Shown: positions 44,466-56,400 of the stretch, one piece after another
Position numbering within the stretch: position 1 is the stretch's first letter
How the letters are laid out: every line of letters starts with the position of its first letter
Source of the DNA: Acanthochromis polyacanthus
Taxonomy: Eukaryota > Chordata > Actinopteri > Pomacentridae
Assembly (NCBI RefSeq): GCF_021347895.1
Contig: NC_067134.1
Location: 24,762,347-24,826,346 of the forward strand
Direction of reading: 5' to 3'
Length of the DNA stretch: 64,000 bases
Program-made: the position numbers and the translations under genes
Notes under the pieces: generated by a model
Databases searched by the model: none
What the model was told of the DNA's origin: nothing
Seen by the model: only the letters and a program-made list of their open reading frames with translations

Positions 44466-46607
44466 TACACTTCTCCTCAAAATTATTCACACCCTTGTTC
44501 ATTTTTGTGATGAAAGTAATGCATTTTGTCAAGTTTATGGGATGAAATACAATGAGCCTTAAGCATGTCAAATAGGACATAAAATATTATGGAATCAGCT
44601 GCATTGTTTTGTCATGTTCATTGTATTCTTGAGATAATATACCTTTAGTAGTACCAGGCATTAAAATGAACAAGACATTGAAGAAAACAAGGGTAGCCTA
44701 ATATTTTTTCCGTGGATTCCCAAAAAAAAAAAAAGCCGTGTTCAGAATTATTCAGTCCCTGACAAAAGTCTTGTTGCTTCTCGTAAGTTGTAGGAACAAC
44801 AAATAACAACTGGACTTGTAGTTGATCAATTGGAATCAGAAATGGCTCATATGAATGACAAAGCCCTGTAGATTGTATTTATTATGCCAAAATAAAGTTT
44901 TGTATCATTCATTGAGTTTTATCATTTAATTAGGACAGAAAGGTCAGATTTTGCTTGGACAAAAGTCTTGTCGTGTACAAAAATAATGGTGAAATTATAC
45001 ATATACTGTATTCTGAATACACAAATATGCTCTAAAAACATCAGAACATTAAGTCATGATGTCTTGCAAAAAATAATTAATATTGTGTATGACTTCCAGA
45101 GCTTGGAGGACTACATCCATACGTCTCATCAATGACTCAAATAACTTATTGATAAAGTCATCTTAAATGGCAAAGACAACAGTCTTGCGGGGCTCCCAGC
45201 GTGCATCAGGATACTTCGGTTTCATCTTCCAGGCCTTTTCCTTTATCTTACCCCCAGACATGCTCAATAATGTTCATGTCTGTTGACTGAGCTGGCCAAT
45301 CCTGGAGCTCCTGGACCTTCTTTGCTTTCAGGAACTTTGATGTGGAGGCTGAAGTATGAGAAGGAACGCCATTTTGCTGCAGAATGTGCCCTCTCTTATA
45401 GTCATACATTAAAGCTGTCTGCCACCTCAGCAGCACACTTGGTCTTCAGGGTCTTGCTGATCAGCACTTTGGCCTGTGATTGAATCATTTAAAGACATGA
45501 CAAGACTTTTGTCCTTGCAAAAACAGATGTCATGGGCTTTACCAAGACGTGAACATCAGAACACTTTATGGTGGGGTCAATTTGCACCCAGTTATTAAAT
45601 AAAGTTATATGCCATTTAAGGTTACTATATCCTTATGCAGTCCAGTGTTTTTCTTACGTAATCAATAGCATAGCCTTTGTTTTTTTTATGACTGCTTCGA
45701 GATGATTCTTGTCCACGAGCTTCCTGCATGTCTCCTGTGGGATGTTGACTCACTCTTCCTTGGTGAAAGCCTCAACTTGGATCAGGCTGGTCAGTTTTGG
45801 TCTAAAAGTCTTGCCACAAGTTATTGATGGGGTTCAGGTCAGGACGTGGCTGTTCTAAAACGATGACATCATTGTTCTTGAACCATTTCTTCACTACACT
45901 GGCGGTGTGCCTCGGATCATTGTTCTGCTGGTACCGTCCAGTTCTCAGCAGATTCCTTCACACTTTCCTCAAGGATCTTGATGTAATCGTCCTTTCCCAT
46001 GATTCCTTCGACTTTGATGAGGGTCCTGTGCCACTGGAAGAGAAACAGCCACATGGCATAATGATTCCACCACCATGCTTGACTGTAAGCGCAGTGTTCT
46101 TCAGCGTCCATATCGCCAAATCACTCCAGCTTCGTGTCATCAGACCAGAGAAGGGTTGACCAAAAGCTGGAATCTTGCTTCAGATGATGCCTTGCAAAGC
46201 CTAGGTCCATGGAGACCTCCTTGGGTGTGGTCCAGGAGTTGTTGTTGACCTCTTGGCAGATTTCCCTCACAATTTTGGGGGACACCTTAATGATGTTGAA
46301 CCTCTTGTGCTTCTTGATTATGCTCTGGGACATCATGCTGCTCTGAAATATGTCCTCACTGAGCTCCTTCTTCTTGGCCATGATGACCAAAACACTTTCC
46401 CTTTCTTTATGCTCTTCTGGAAAGATGCTATGTTGTCATTGTTGAACATTTGGGACATTTTTGTTGAGATATTGTCAGGGGCATAAATAATTGTGAACAT
46501 GAGCAAAAATCGAGTTTAACCAACTCATGTGGATTTGTGCAAAGCAACCAGTGGACAAAAAACAAGTTGTTTTCCATGGGTTATGAATCATTTTGAGGAC
46601 GACTGTA
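44466..46607 (-). mobile_element. Decayed Tc1-like transposon carrying a nested element
   Basis: Inverted ends TACACTTCTCCTCAAAATTA at 44466 and the imperfect complement (TTTTGAGGACGACTGTA) at 46607. Between 46390 and about 45830 the minus strand holds broken frames with MAKKKELSEDIFQSSMMSQS, DDTKLE, KHGGGIIMPCGCFSSSGTGP and RPDLNPI, which are Tc1-type transposase pieces in order (helix-turn-helix region, DDE region). Frameshifts and stops show it is dead. It lies between atp5pf and jam2. Confidence 0.85.
44757..45515 (-). mobile_element. Second Tc1-like element nested in the first
   Basis: The left end CTGACAAAAGTCTTGTTGCT and right end GACAAGACTTTTGTCC form inverted repeats sharing ACAAAAGTCTTGT; another GGACAAAAGTCTTGTCG lies at 44957. 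The minus frame 45248-45436 reads ILQQNGVPSHTSASTSKFLK and QDWPAQSTDMNIIEHVWG, i.e. the C-terminal catalytic region. It interrupts the outer element, so it arrived later. Confidence 0.75.
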
Positions 46608-47440
46608 GGTACTGAGCATAAAAATATATATTTTTTTCCAACATTTTCAAACAGGTCAATAACACAATAACTGCATCCTGTTTGGCTTTGAGTAGAAAAA
46701 ACTTTTATTACTGATACACCATTCAAATAAAACTCTGAACAATTCATTCACACAGTTTAAAAACAGACACTCCATTTGATAAACATTGATAAAGAGTGGC
46801 ACAAAAATATAAAGACAGAAAAAAGTAAGGCAAGTTCTTTACAAAAAACTGTGATCCATAGATAAATATGACAGACAAATTAAAAAGGCACAAGGTATAC
46901 AGTATATATATATTTATCAAAAAGACCATGCAGGCACATTAGGATGGAATGGGGTTCGGTCTCTTGGTATGATTGGCTTCCTGTTGTTACTAAGATCGTG
47001 AGGATCTTCAGTGGCCTCAGTGTTGGAGAAGACAAAATACTGACTGAGGTAAACTGCATTTAGTAGATTGAACTGAGATTCTTTCCCTATGGCTTTAAGA
47101 TTTCCCCCTGTCATGATTCAAATTTTTAAGTAAAAGAAAAAAAAAGCAAAAGTTGGCGAAACATATACTGGTGCCTGGATCGGTCAGAGAAGATGAAGTT
47201 CTATGTCTGACCACCAGGGGGGAGCAGAGTACCATGAAATTGTACTTAATCCCATGAGTGAAAAGAGGCAAAACTACACAGCAAAAGCATGAGGCCTTGT
47301 GAGAAAAAAAAAAAAAAATTGCTTTAAGAAGTGTCAGGAGGAGGATTGAAATTTATTGGAAGATCAAGAGAAAAATAAATCAGTCCAGTGTTGGCACCTT
47401 ATCACAAAGGGTGATTTATCCTCAGAGGAAGGCCAGCTTC
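46608..47440 (-). other. jam2 3'UTR and downstream spacer
   Basis: A minus-strand AATAAA lies at 47352-47357, about 85 nt past the stop, and AATAAAAG at about 46703. Either could end the transcript. No other gene seen. Confidence 0.5.
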
Positions 47441-47473
47441 TCAGAGCATGAATGACTGCGTGTGTTTGAAGTC
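47441..47473 (-). CDS. jam2: jam2 exon 10: C terminus with PDZ ligand
   Basis: 33 nt after CCGCAG reading DFKHTQSFML then TGA. Human JAM2 ends DFKHTKSFII, so this is the class II PDZ ligand that binds PAR3/ZO-1-type proteins. Confidence 0.9.
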   Translation of the reverse strand, partial: DFKHTQSFML

Positions 47474-50400
47474 CTGCGGCTGATGGGTACAAAAAAATAA
47501 TTATTATTAATGTTTGATTATGTACTTCCTTTTCAGAACAATGGATCTCTGGAGGTGACGATGTTCGATTAAAAGCAAAGCAACATCCGGTAAGTGCAAT
47601 TTACTCGTGGAAGTCAGTGAGAGAATGAAAAGTCTTACCTCTTGGGGTGGAGGAATGTAGTTGACATTGGACCTGAAAGACAAAGATGTGGTGAGCACAA
47701 CAGACAGCTGTGTCCTGAGTCATATTGTGCTGCGGATAAATAATGCACATCATACATGGCAAACCCCACATTTGACAAGAAGGTTTATAGTCTTTGGTCC
47801 AAAAAATGTCATAGTATAAAATAATACTTTAAAGTACTTTCTCTTCTACTTTTCATCCAGGCTCCTCTGTCACTGCTGATAGTACTGAACCTGTCTGTTT
47901 TCCATGACAACCGAGTTGGAGAAGAAAAAATCAGATCCAAGTGAACTAGTCTGAAATCTTCAGAGTCCTGCTCTGTAAGTGATTCTACCTCCAAAAAACT
48001 TATACAGGACCGGTAGAACCCTGGGGTTTTGTGTGGAACACAGGGCTACCTCAAAATAAGCCTGGGTGGCAGCAGGTCGCCCAGTCTTGCTCACTTAACA
48101 GCCCATTGTGTCACACATGTTGAATTTGACTTCTTCAAGTTGTCACCTAACATTTGTCTGCCTTGGAGGCACAGGCCATAGCCACTACTTTTTCAAGGTT
48201 CACAAAATATTTACCTTACAGAACTAAAACCAATATTTTTAAGTATATTAATATTTCAAAGTATATATAAGTATCCTAATATTTTTAAGTATACTTAAGT
48301 GTCGTAAAGCATATTCAAATTTAAAATTTCTAAGTGTTTTAATCTATACAAGTGTATAAATATTTCTAAGAATTTTAAAATATTTTAATATTTTTAGTAA
48401 TATATTTAGTGTTTTAATCTATATAAGTATGTAAATATTTCTTTTTTACTCTTCTATCAAAATGCTAATCGGTCAGAGCTCTATAACCCCTCCCTGACAT
48501 CTCTCAGAAATGCCAGGGGGGGGACGAACCCCCCTCCCCGACCCCCACCGCAGTCACTGCACCTTTGTACAGTGACTTATGGCAGGGACCTTTCGGGCTC
48601 CAGGACCGGGTGTAGGTGGGATCGAACCGTGGCCACGATGTGAAAGCCACATCTGAAGACGCGTGTCGATGCCACTACACCACCAAGTCCTGGTGCAATT
48701 GGAGTGTTCCTGTGTGTGATTTTGACCATCACTGTGGTTGTTGGTTCAGAAAATTCAAACTGCGAGGGATTCTAAGTGTCTTAATCTATATGAGTGTATT
48801 TAGTACACTTATATAGATTAAGACACGTGTCTTAAAGTATATTTCTAATTGTTTGAAATATGCTTATATACATTAAAAGTGTTTTAATGTATATTAATAT
48901 TTCAATCTATATAAGCATTTTAATATTTCAAAGTGTCTTAAAGTATATTTCTGAGTGTTTTAAAGTATATAAGTATATTTCTAAGTGGATTAAAGTGTCT
49001 TAATCTATATAAGTATATTTCAAAGTGTTTTAAAGTATATTAATTTTTCTAAGTGTCTTAAAATATTTTAATCTATAGAAGTATATTTCTAAGTGTTTTT
49101 ATCTATATAAGCATTTTAATATTTCAAAGTGTCTGAAAGTATATTAATATTTCTAAGTGTTTTAAAGTATATAAGTATATTTCTAAAAGTGTATTAAAGT
49201 ATATTTCTAAGTGTTTAATCTATATAAGTATATTTCAAAGTATTTTAATGTATAGAAGTATATTTCTAAGTGTTTTTATCTATATAAGTGCATTAAAGTA
49301 TATTTCAAAGTGTCTTAAAATATTTCATATTTCTAAGTGTCTTAATCTATATAAGTGTATTAAAGTATATTTCTAAGTGTTTTAAAATATTTTAATGTAT
49401 ATAAGTATATTTCTAAGTGTCTTAATCTAAATACACTCATATAGATTAAGACACTTAGAATCCCTCGCAGTTTGAATTTTCTGAACCAACAACCACAGTG
49501 ATGGTCAAAATCACACACAGGAACACTCCAATTGCACCAGGACTTGGTGGTGTAGTGGCATCGACACGCGTCTTCAGATGTGGCTTTCACATCGTGGCCA
49601 CGGTTCGATCCCACCTACACCCGGTCCTGGAGCCCGAAAGGTCCCTGCCATAAGTCACTGTACAAAGGTGCGGTGGGGGTCGGGGAGGGGGGTTCGTCCC
49701 CCCCTGGCATTTCTGAGAGATGTCAGGGAGGGGGTTATAGAGCTCTGACCGATTAGCATTTTGATAGAAGAGTAAAAAAGAAATATATTTTAAAACACTT
49801 AGAAATATACTTTAATCTATATGTGTATTTCTAAGTGTCTTAAGCTATATAAGTGTATTAAAGTATATTTCTAAGTGTTTTAATCTATATAAGTATCTTA
49901 AAGCATATTAATATTTTAATATTATAAGATATTAATAAGTATTAGTATTTTAGGTATAACTTCTAAGTGTTTTAAGTATTTTAAGATTTCTAAGTATATA
50001 TAAGTGTTTTAAAGTGTATAAATATCGCTCTGCACGGCTCGGGCAGCGGTAGTCATGGCCAGCAGAAGAACTGGAAAATCCTTCTGCGTCATTTAAGTCG
50101 CTCTTATGGGAGCATTTTGGCCTACCTGTAAAATACAGTGATGATGGAAGAAACGTGGTGGACAAACTATTTTGGTATTTTGGCACGAGAAAGCTGTACT
50201 TTAATATTTTACTTCATGTACTGTAGAAAAACACTTTATATATTAAAGTAATATTAATAAAATGTACTTATATTCCTCAGTAAGGTAAGTAAAAGTTATG
50301 TGGTTTTTAAGGTTTTAGTCTTAAGGCAAAGATAAGTCAAAGATATTTTCGAGTTTTAAGTTTGACATTTTTCAACCTTGAAAAGGTAGTTGCTAGGTCC

Positions 50401-53400
50401 TGGTGCATCCACAGCCTGGCTACCAAAACTGAGCCAGGGGATGGGAATGTTCGGGGACAGGGTGACAACTAGACAAAGTCCAATATGTTTTTTTTGGCAG
50501 GTCAAATTCAGCGTGTGTGGTGCACAATGGGCTGTTGCGTGAGCGAGGCTGCGTGATGTTCCTAGGGTCGGAACCCAGGAGGGCCGCATACTTACCGCCT
50601 ACGCAGGTTAACAGATCGCTTGTTGTCACCGTTAGGTTACCGCGATCTGCCCGGATAGGCTTGAAGATTTGGATGTCTCTCAGGTCCCACCAAGTCAATG
50701 GAGTCTGTTCTAAGAAAATAATCCGCCAACCTTTTTTTTTGCGGCGTTTTGCCTGGGATGTGTCGGTCTGTGCCGGTGGCGGCCAGCTGCTGAGCGGACG
50801 TGTCTACACCTGTCATGTGTTACCATGGTGCTGCCCAGACATAAGCCTTCAAAATGTTACTTTATTCTGTAGAAAAATACTTTAATATTACTTTATCAAC
50901 ACAAAATACAAGAAAAGGCAGCATTTTTTAAATGGTTTGGTTATGATCCAGAATTTGAACCAGGTAAAACTGATTTGAAATTTAAGGTGTGGCAACTCGG
51001 GTCTCACAATGTGTTCTGCTTTATTTAAACAAGGGAAAATGATGAGCTTCCAGGATCTTAAAGCCAAATTTAGATCGACGAACCAGGATTATTTTAGATA
51101 TCTGCAAATTAGAGATTTTGTCAGCAGCCAAATTTTAGTAAGGGTGAAATTCTAGAAATATTTTACAGTGCATGTAAAGATGTCTGCATTTATCGTCAAT
51201 GCTAAATTGTCATTGGTAAAGACAGGGAATTTCTTTTCAAAGCACCTAGATATATCACCTGCAACCTGAAATGAATTTTGCAGTCATCACAGATTGTTTG
51301 ACACTTTTCAGAGAAAGACAAATTGTATGGCGGACGTACTGTACTATGTCTTTTCGACCAAAGTCTAATGGATGACGTTTTTGGACCAAAGCCTATGATG
51401 TTGTTTGAAAGACACATTCCACATTAAATATCAGGAACTCTCAAATATCCTGTGCAGCACCACCCCTCACTATGTCTTCCATGCTTAAGGATCATAAAAG
51501 TTCATACTAGAACTGAGATTGTACTTGTGTACCTAATAAAAAGGACACTTTGTTGTATGCATCAGCATTACATGAAGACAAAAGTCTCTATTCCCTGTTT
51601 TTCCTGAAGGTTGGAGGAGGAGATCTGTGGCACTAATCTTCCTGTACCATTGAAAGGAGGATGTTCGCTTGGCATCAGAACTAGAAACCTAAGAACCATC
51701 TTGGCTCTCTCCACGAGTCACAGAAATCTGCTTACAGCACCTGTTAAGCTCAGTAATTAACACTCTATCTCATTTGTTTAATCCACACAGAATGTTGCAC
51801 TTATTTCCTCGAGGTTCAAATTGCTCCGGCTGTAATTTCGTCCTTTTGTGTCACACTCACGTGTCTTCGGTTCTGTGCAGGGTTTGGCTGCTGATGTGGG
51901 CTGCACCGTGACACTGGGAGATCCAAAATGACCTGTGGGGGTCAGGGCGTCGGCTTTAACAAGAACAGAGTCAACCCTGGACTCATACTGCACACCATGC
52001 TTCCTGGAGTGGTGGTTATTAGTATGGAATATTAAAACATTCACAAAGATGTGCTTTAAAATGGAGCTTTCAACCTGTAATGTTTGGTTCTGTGAGCTTC
52101 AACACACATATCTGTAATTTCTAAATGAGAGCTTGAGAACACCGGTTTGTGGCTGCAGCTCTAAATGTCGACTCCTTCAGACATTTCATATTTCCTACAT
52201 TTAGGTCATCGCTTTCAGGGTGTTTTTTTTATCTGAATATTTAGGTCTCTGCCTGTAAAATGTGCTTCGCAAGTTTGTTCATTCAGATCCATGCCTTCAA
52301 GGCGAAGAAAATGAGTCTCAGACATTTGGCAGGTTTCCGCAAGAGGAAAGAGTTTGCTGCAGAGGTGAGGACACTGATCAGCGTCGCTGGAACTGTTGCA
52401 AACAACATAAATAACTGGACAACAGGCAATGATGGATTCTGTCATTTGGCACAAAAATGACCCAAATCAAAGACCTGTACTGCAAAGCAAGTCAACAGAT
52501 GGACTTCTATGAAGATACAGCAGATCTCTTCTCACAGTGTGGATAGACAAATTACCATAAAAAAATGCTTTTTATCCATTCATTTTAACACTGAATATAT
52601 ATGCATCGAGAGCATTGTTTTCTAACATTCTGCACTGTGAAAAAGGCATCCTACTCATGCATTTTATGGGTTGTTTTTGGATTTCAAAGGTGTTTGAGTA
52701 TTTAGACACTATCTAAACCTGATTAAATATATTTTGTCTTTCTTGCTTTATTTGTTTTTCCTTTTAACTGAGAGCAATTTCAACACAGTTTTATCGTTCT
52801 GCGGACTTCTGTATTGCAATATGATCTATAATTTACAATTGTTGACCTTAAAAACCACCAAATGTGAGCAAATTAAAACTATTCCTCAGTGGTGATGTAA
52901 AAGACTGATGACAAGCTGGAACAAACATTTAACTGCTGATGGTGGTCCAAACTGTTGATAGGTTTAGGGGGCAAATACAGGTTCTCAATAAATTATCATT
53001 TACAATCTCACATTCAATAAATATAAATATTAGTTTGATGATCTGGAACAGTCATTTAGCTTCTAGCCTGTATTATCATTTTAAATTTAGCTTTGGTACA
53101 GTGCTGTAGTTTGACAAATAAGTTTTTTAGGTTTAGTGCGGTCAGATAACTAAATAAAATCTGGGTTTGTTGAACTTGCTTCGTATTACAGGCCTCAACA
53201 TGTGACCTACAGTGATATCGAGGCAGTTTGGTTGTTCATGGCAATTCCAAAAACAACTCTTTTCTTTAGCAGCAGGACTTCTACAAAACACCAACTAATG
53301 CTTCTCAAGCAGAAGCCGAAAAAACTAAGCGGTGACCAGAATGAACACAGAGGACAGAGGTAAAGTTACAGCAATAAAACTGTATTCTCAAGCTCACCTT

Positions 53401-56400
53401 TTGAAATTACACGTACAAGTAAACCAAACGTTCAGGCTTGTAGAACCAACATTACTGGTTAAAAACATAAAGCACAGCTTTATGAACGGTAATATTTCAT
53501 ATACCAGCATCAATGCTGAGCAGACATGCAGCCAATCACATGCAGCAATCAAACACCCCCGATATTCCATCTATTTTCTTGCTTATCCGGGGTCAGGCAG
53601 CAGACCAAGCAGGTCATCCCAGACGTCCCTCCCCCCAGCAACGCATCCCAATTCGGACGCGCTCATTCCACGTCCCCATAACCAGCCTCAGCCACCAGGG
53701 GGCGGTGCGTCTGGGGGCCCACTCCTGCCTCCTGCCTGGTGACACCCCACCCTGATGTCCATTAAAACTCCTCATCCTCTTGTGTGGCTATTTTCTGCTG
53801 TCCTTCTTTATGTTTTAGTGTGAAAGTGTCATTGAGCAAAACACCTAAATGCAAATAAAACTAAAATTATCCCCAAGTTCCCCCAGGGCGCTGAGAAATC
53901 GATGTAACTCATTAACACTGTTGCAGATAAATATGTTTCTACAAAACCATTAGCATGTTCTTTGAAATAAGAAAAATTATGCACATATATAAAAAATAAA
54001 AGCAGAAAAACTGCACAGGCTGCAAATTAGGTTGTAAAATACTCAGCATGCCTGACCTACAATTTATTTATTCAAGTTAAATGCCATTTTATAATTATTA
54101 TTATTACTACGTATTTTTTCTTAAAGCAATTTTTGTATTTTCTATATGAATACTTTATTCAACTGAACAGAGTAACAGCTTTTATTGTTTTTCTATGTAT
54201 CACCTTTTCTATCTTTAATGCTATTTTAAAAAGTTTGTCATCTTTTCATTACAACAATTAAGGATCATTCCATCAAAACATCAAATAATTTGAACAATTT
54301 CTATTTGACCATCCATGCCTGACTCTTTCTAAAGCATAAATATGGATTTTTCTACAGATATTTGTGAAATCTTGGCGCTGTTCTGCGTGGATTAGGGCAG
54401 CCAGCAGTACGTTTGTCTTCATACCTGCTCAGTCGGGTTTGAAAGTTCAACAATATTTTTCAACCAAGTATTTCATAGTAAACATTATTCTGTGTTTTTG
54501 TGTCATGCAGCTGCATATGGGTCAGAAAATATCATCGTTGTTGTTCATGTTACCTCAAAGGTGGGACCCTTAAATGATGACTTCATATTTCAGCTCACCC
54601 ATAAAGACATTTGATCTACTTGTCCAATACTGCAGATTCTAAATCTATATTAGCAATGTAGGGCTGGCCCGAATAGTGGTTTCTGGCCTCCGAATATTCG
54701 GGCCCTATTAAAGACGAATATCCGGATATTCGTTCCACCCCGTAACATCCGACTGGGGGGGGGAGACGGCCCAAATGTTCGGATCCGTTTGTGTGGTTCG
54801 TGCGGCAGCGGAGTTAAACTGAAGACTTCCCAAACATCGGTCTTCAGCATCTTGTCTTATGCAACGAAGTGAAGCGTGACTTCAGAGTCGGCAGCCACCC
54901 AGCCATTCGGGTGGTGTTTACAGACACGAATGGAGGAGCCGAAATGGGCCGAAGGCGCAGGGAAGAGACAAGCTCCGAATATTTTTGTCGAATATTCGCA
55001 TACCAAATTAACCCTTTAAGCTGCAGTCAATTCCAGCCGTTTTCAGTACAAAAAAATCGCTAATACTCTATTTTTAAATAAAAAAAAAGACGAAAAATAC
55101 AGGGAATACTGGACGGGCATCGCGAGGTGCATTTCCTTGAAAACGACGGATTCGTGGATTTTATACCAACTTCAGGACATGTTCAGACATTTCCTGAAGT
55201 GGCTTGTGTTGTCTGGATGTCCAAGGTTGGATTATGGCCGTTTTTTGTGGAATATTTTTTTGTGTGTAAAAATGAACCCGGAAATGTGAGTCGCGCTGTG
55301 TGCGTTGAAGCCGTGTATAGAGAACGGATGGATGAATATTTGTTTTTGTCGGACAAATGTGTTTTTCGCACCCGCTGTGGTAATCGCATCTGAAAGTGGT
55401 TTATACCGGCGGATTCATGAGAATCTAAGCTTTCCATCGGCGTATAGTGTTTGTATAATCGCGTTTGCAGCCGTCGGACATTCTTGAAATTCCTATGCAA
55501 ATTAGTAAGTGTACCGCCGGTGGTACACCTACGACGCACTGAAGCGCAAAGGGTTAATATCCGGATAGTGCCATAGCGAACGAATATTCGGATATTCGGG
55601 TCCAGCCCTAATTTAATGGTAACAAAAGAAGTTATTGCTACAGAATTATTCAGACTATATGAGCATTTAGATGTATATCGTCAATGACACTTTGCTGTGA
55701 GCCTTTTAAACCTCAGTGACACAAATCCTCTGACAAATATCATCTCTAAAGGCAACCAAAAACCAATCTCTGGCGTGATCTAACAACCCTCCATGAAACC
55801 AGCTCCTCTCGGGACCATTTGTGTCTCTGAGGCAGAGCTGCATCATAGATCCGCATTGCCACTCGTATTGGTGCATCAGAAATCATGTCACATTGTCTTT
55901 GAGTCTTTGTGAAGAAGCCCGTTCTATAAATAGGAAGTTGACACTGACAGCTCCAGTTAGCTCAGTAGGATAAGCATCAGACTTTAACCTAGACAAAGAG
56001 CTTTCGCATCGGCTTCAAGGAGAAGCTCCTACGCCGACTCTGTCCGTCAAACTGGGAGCAGTAACGAGCCAGTAATCAAATAACAAAGTCAAGCATTAGC
56101 GCCGGACACACGAGGACATGCATTTATGTCTCTGTGGTTTCTGGCAGCCAAGCATCACAACCTTCTTCCACTCACTCTGGCGTGTTTGCACAGTCTCACT
56201 CCTCAGTATCTAAATAATCTGTCAGATTACCCGTCCAATCACTTTAATTGCCTGCGATTCTTACCGGCTGCCAATATTTCCCTCCTTGCTGATTAACACT
56301 CAGTAATTATTCCATAATTATGCTGCACTGATTGTTCCTCCTTTGCCTGAAAGTGGACGTAAATTTGGCAAAAAAAAAAATCTTGCAAGAATTACAACTT

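Larger units (their letters stand above)
48236..50030. repeat. AT-rich tandem repeat region
   Basis: Many diverged copies of units like TCTAAGTGTTTTAATCTATA and TAAGTATATTTC on both sides of, and between, the inverted arms. Unit length is irregular (roughly 20-40 bp). Confidence 0.85.

Noticed and set aside
46917..47114. 65-codon minus frame just 3' of jam2
   Set aside because: Lies after the jam2 stop and has no similarity to any JAM tail; treated as 3'UTR or spacer.
48616..49614. Two identical 60+ codon frames (MGSNRGHDVKATSEDACRCH) on opposite strands
   Set aside because: They are the two arms of the inverted repeat read antisense to the tRNA-like core, so not evidence for a protein gene.
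55948..56022. Functional tRNA-Lys gene
   Set aside because: T-loop B-box and 3' acceptor strand are missing and the anticodon loop has lost a T, so it was called a relic.
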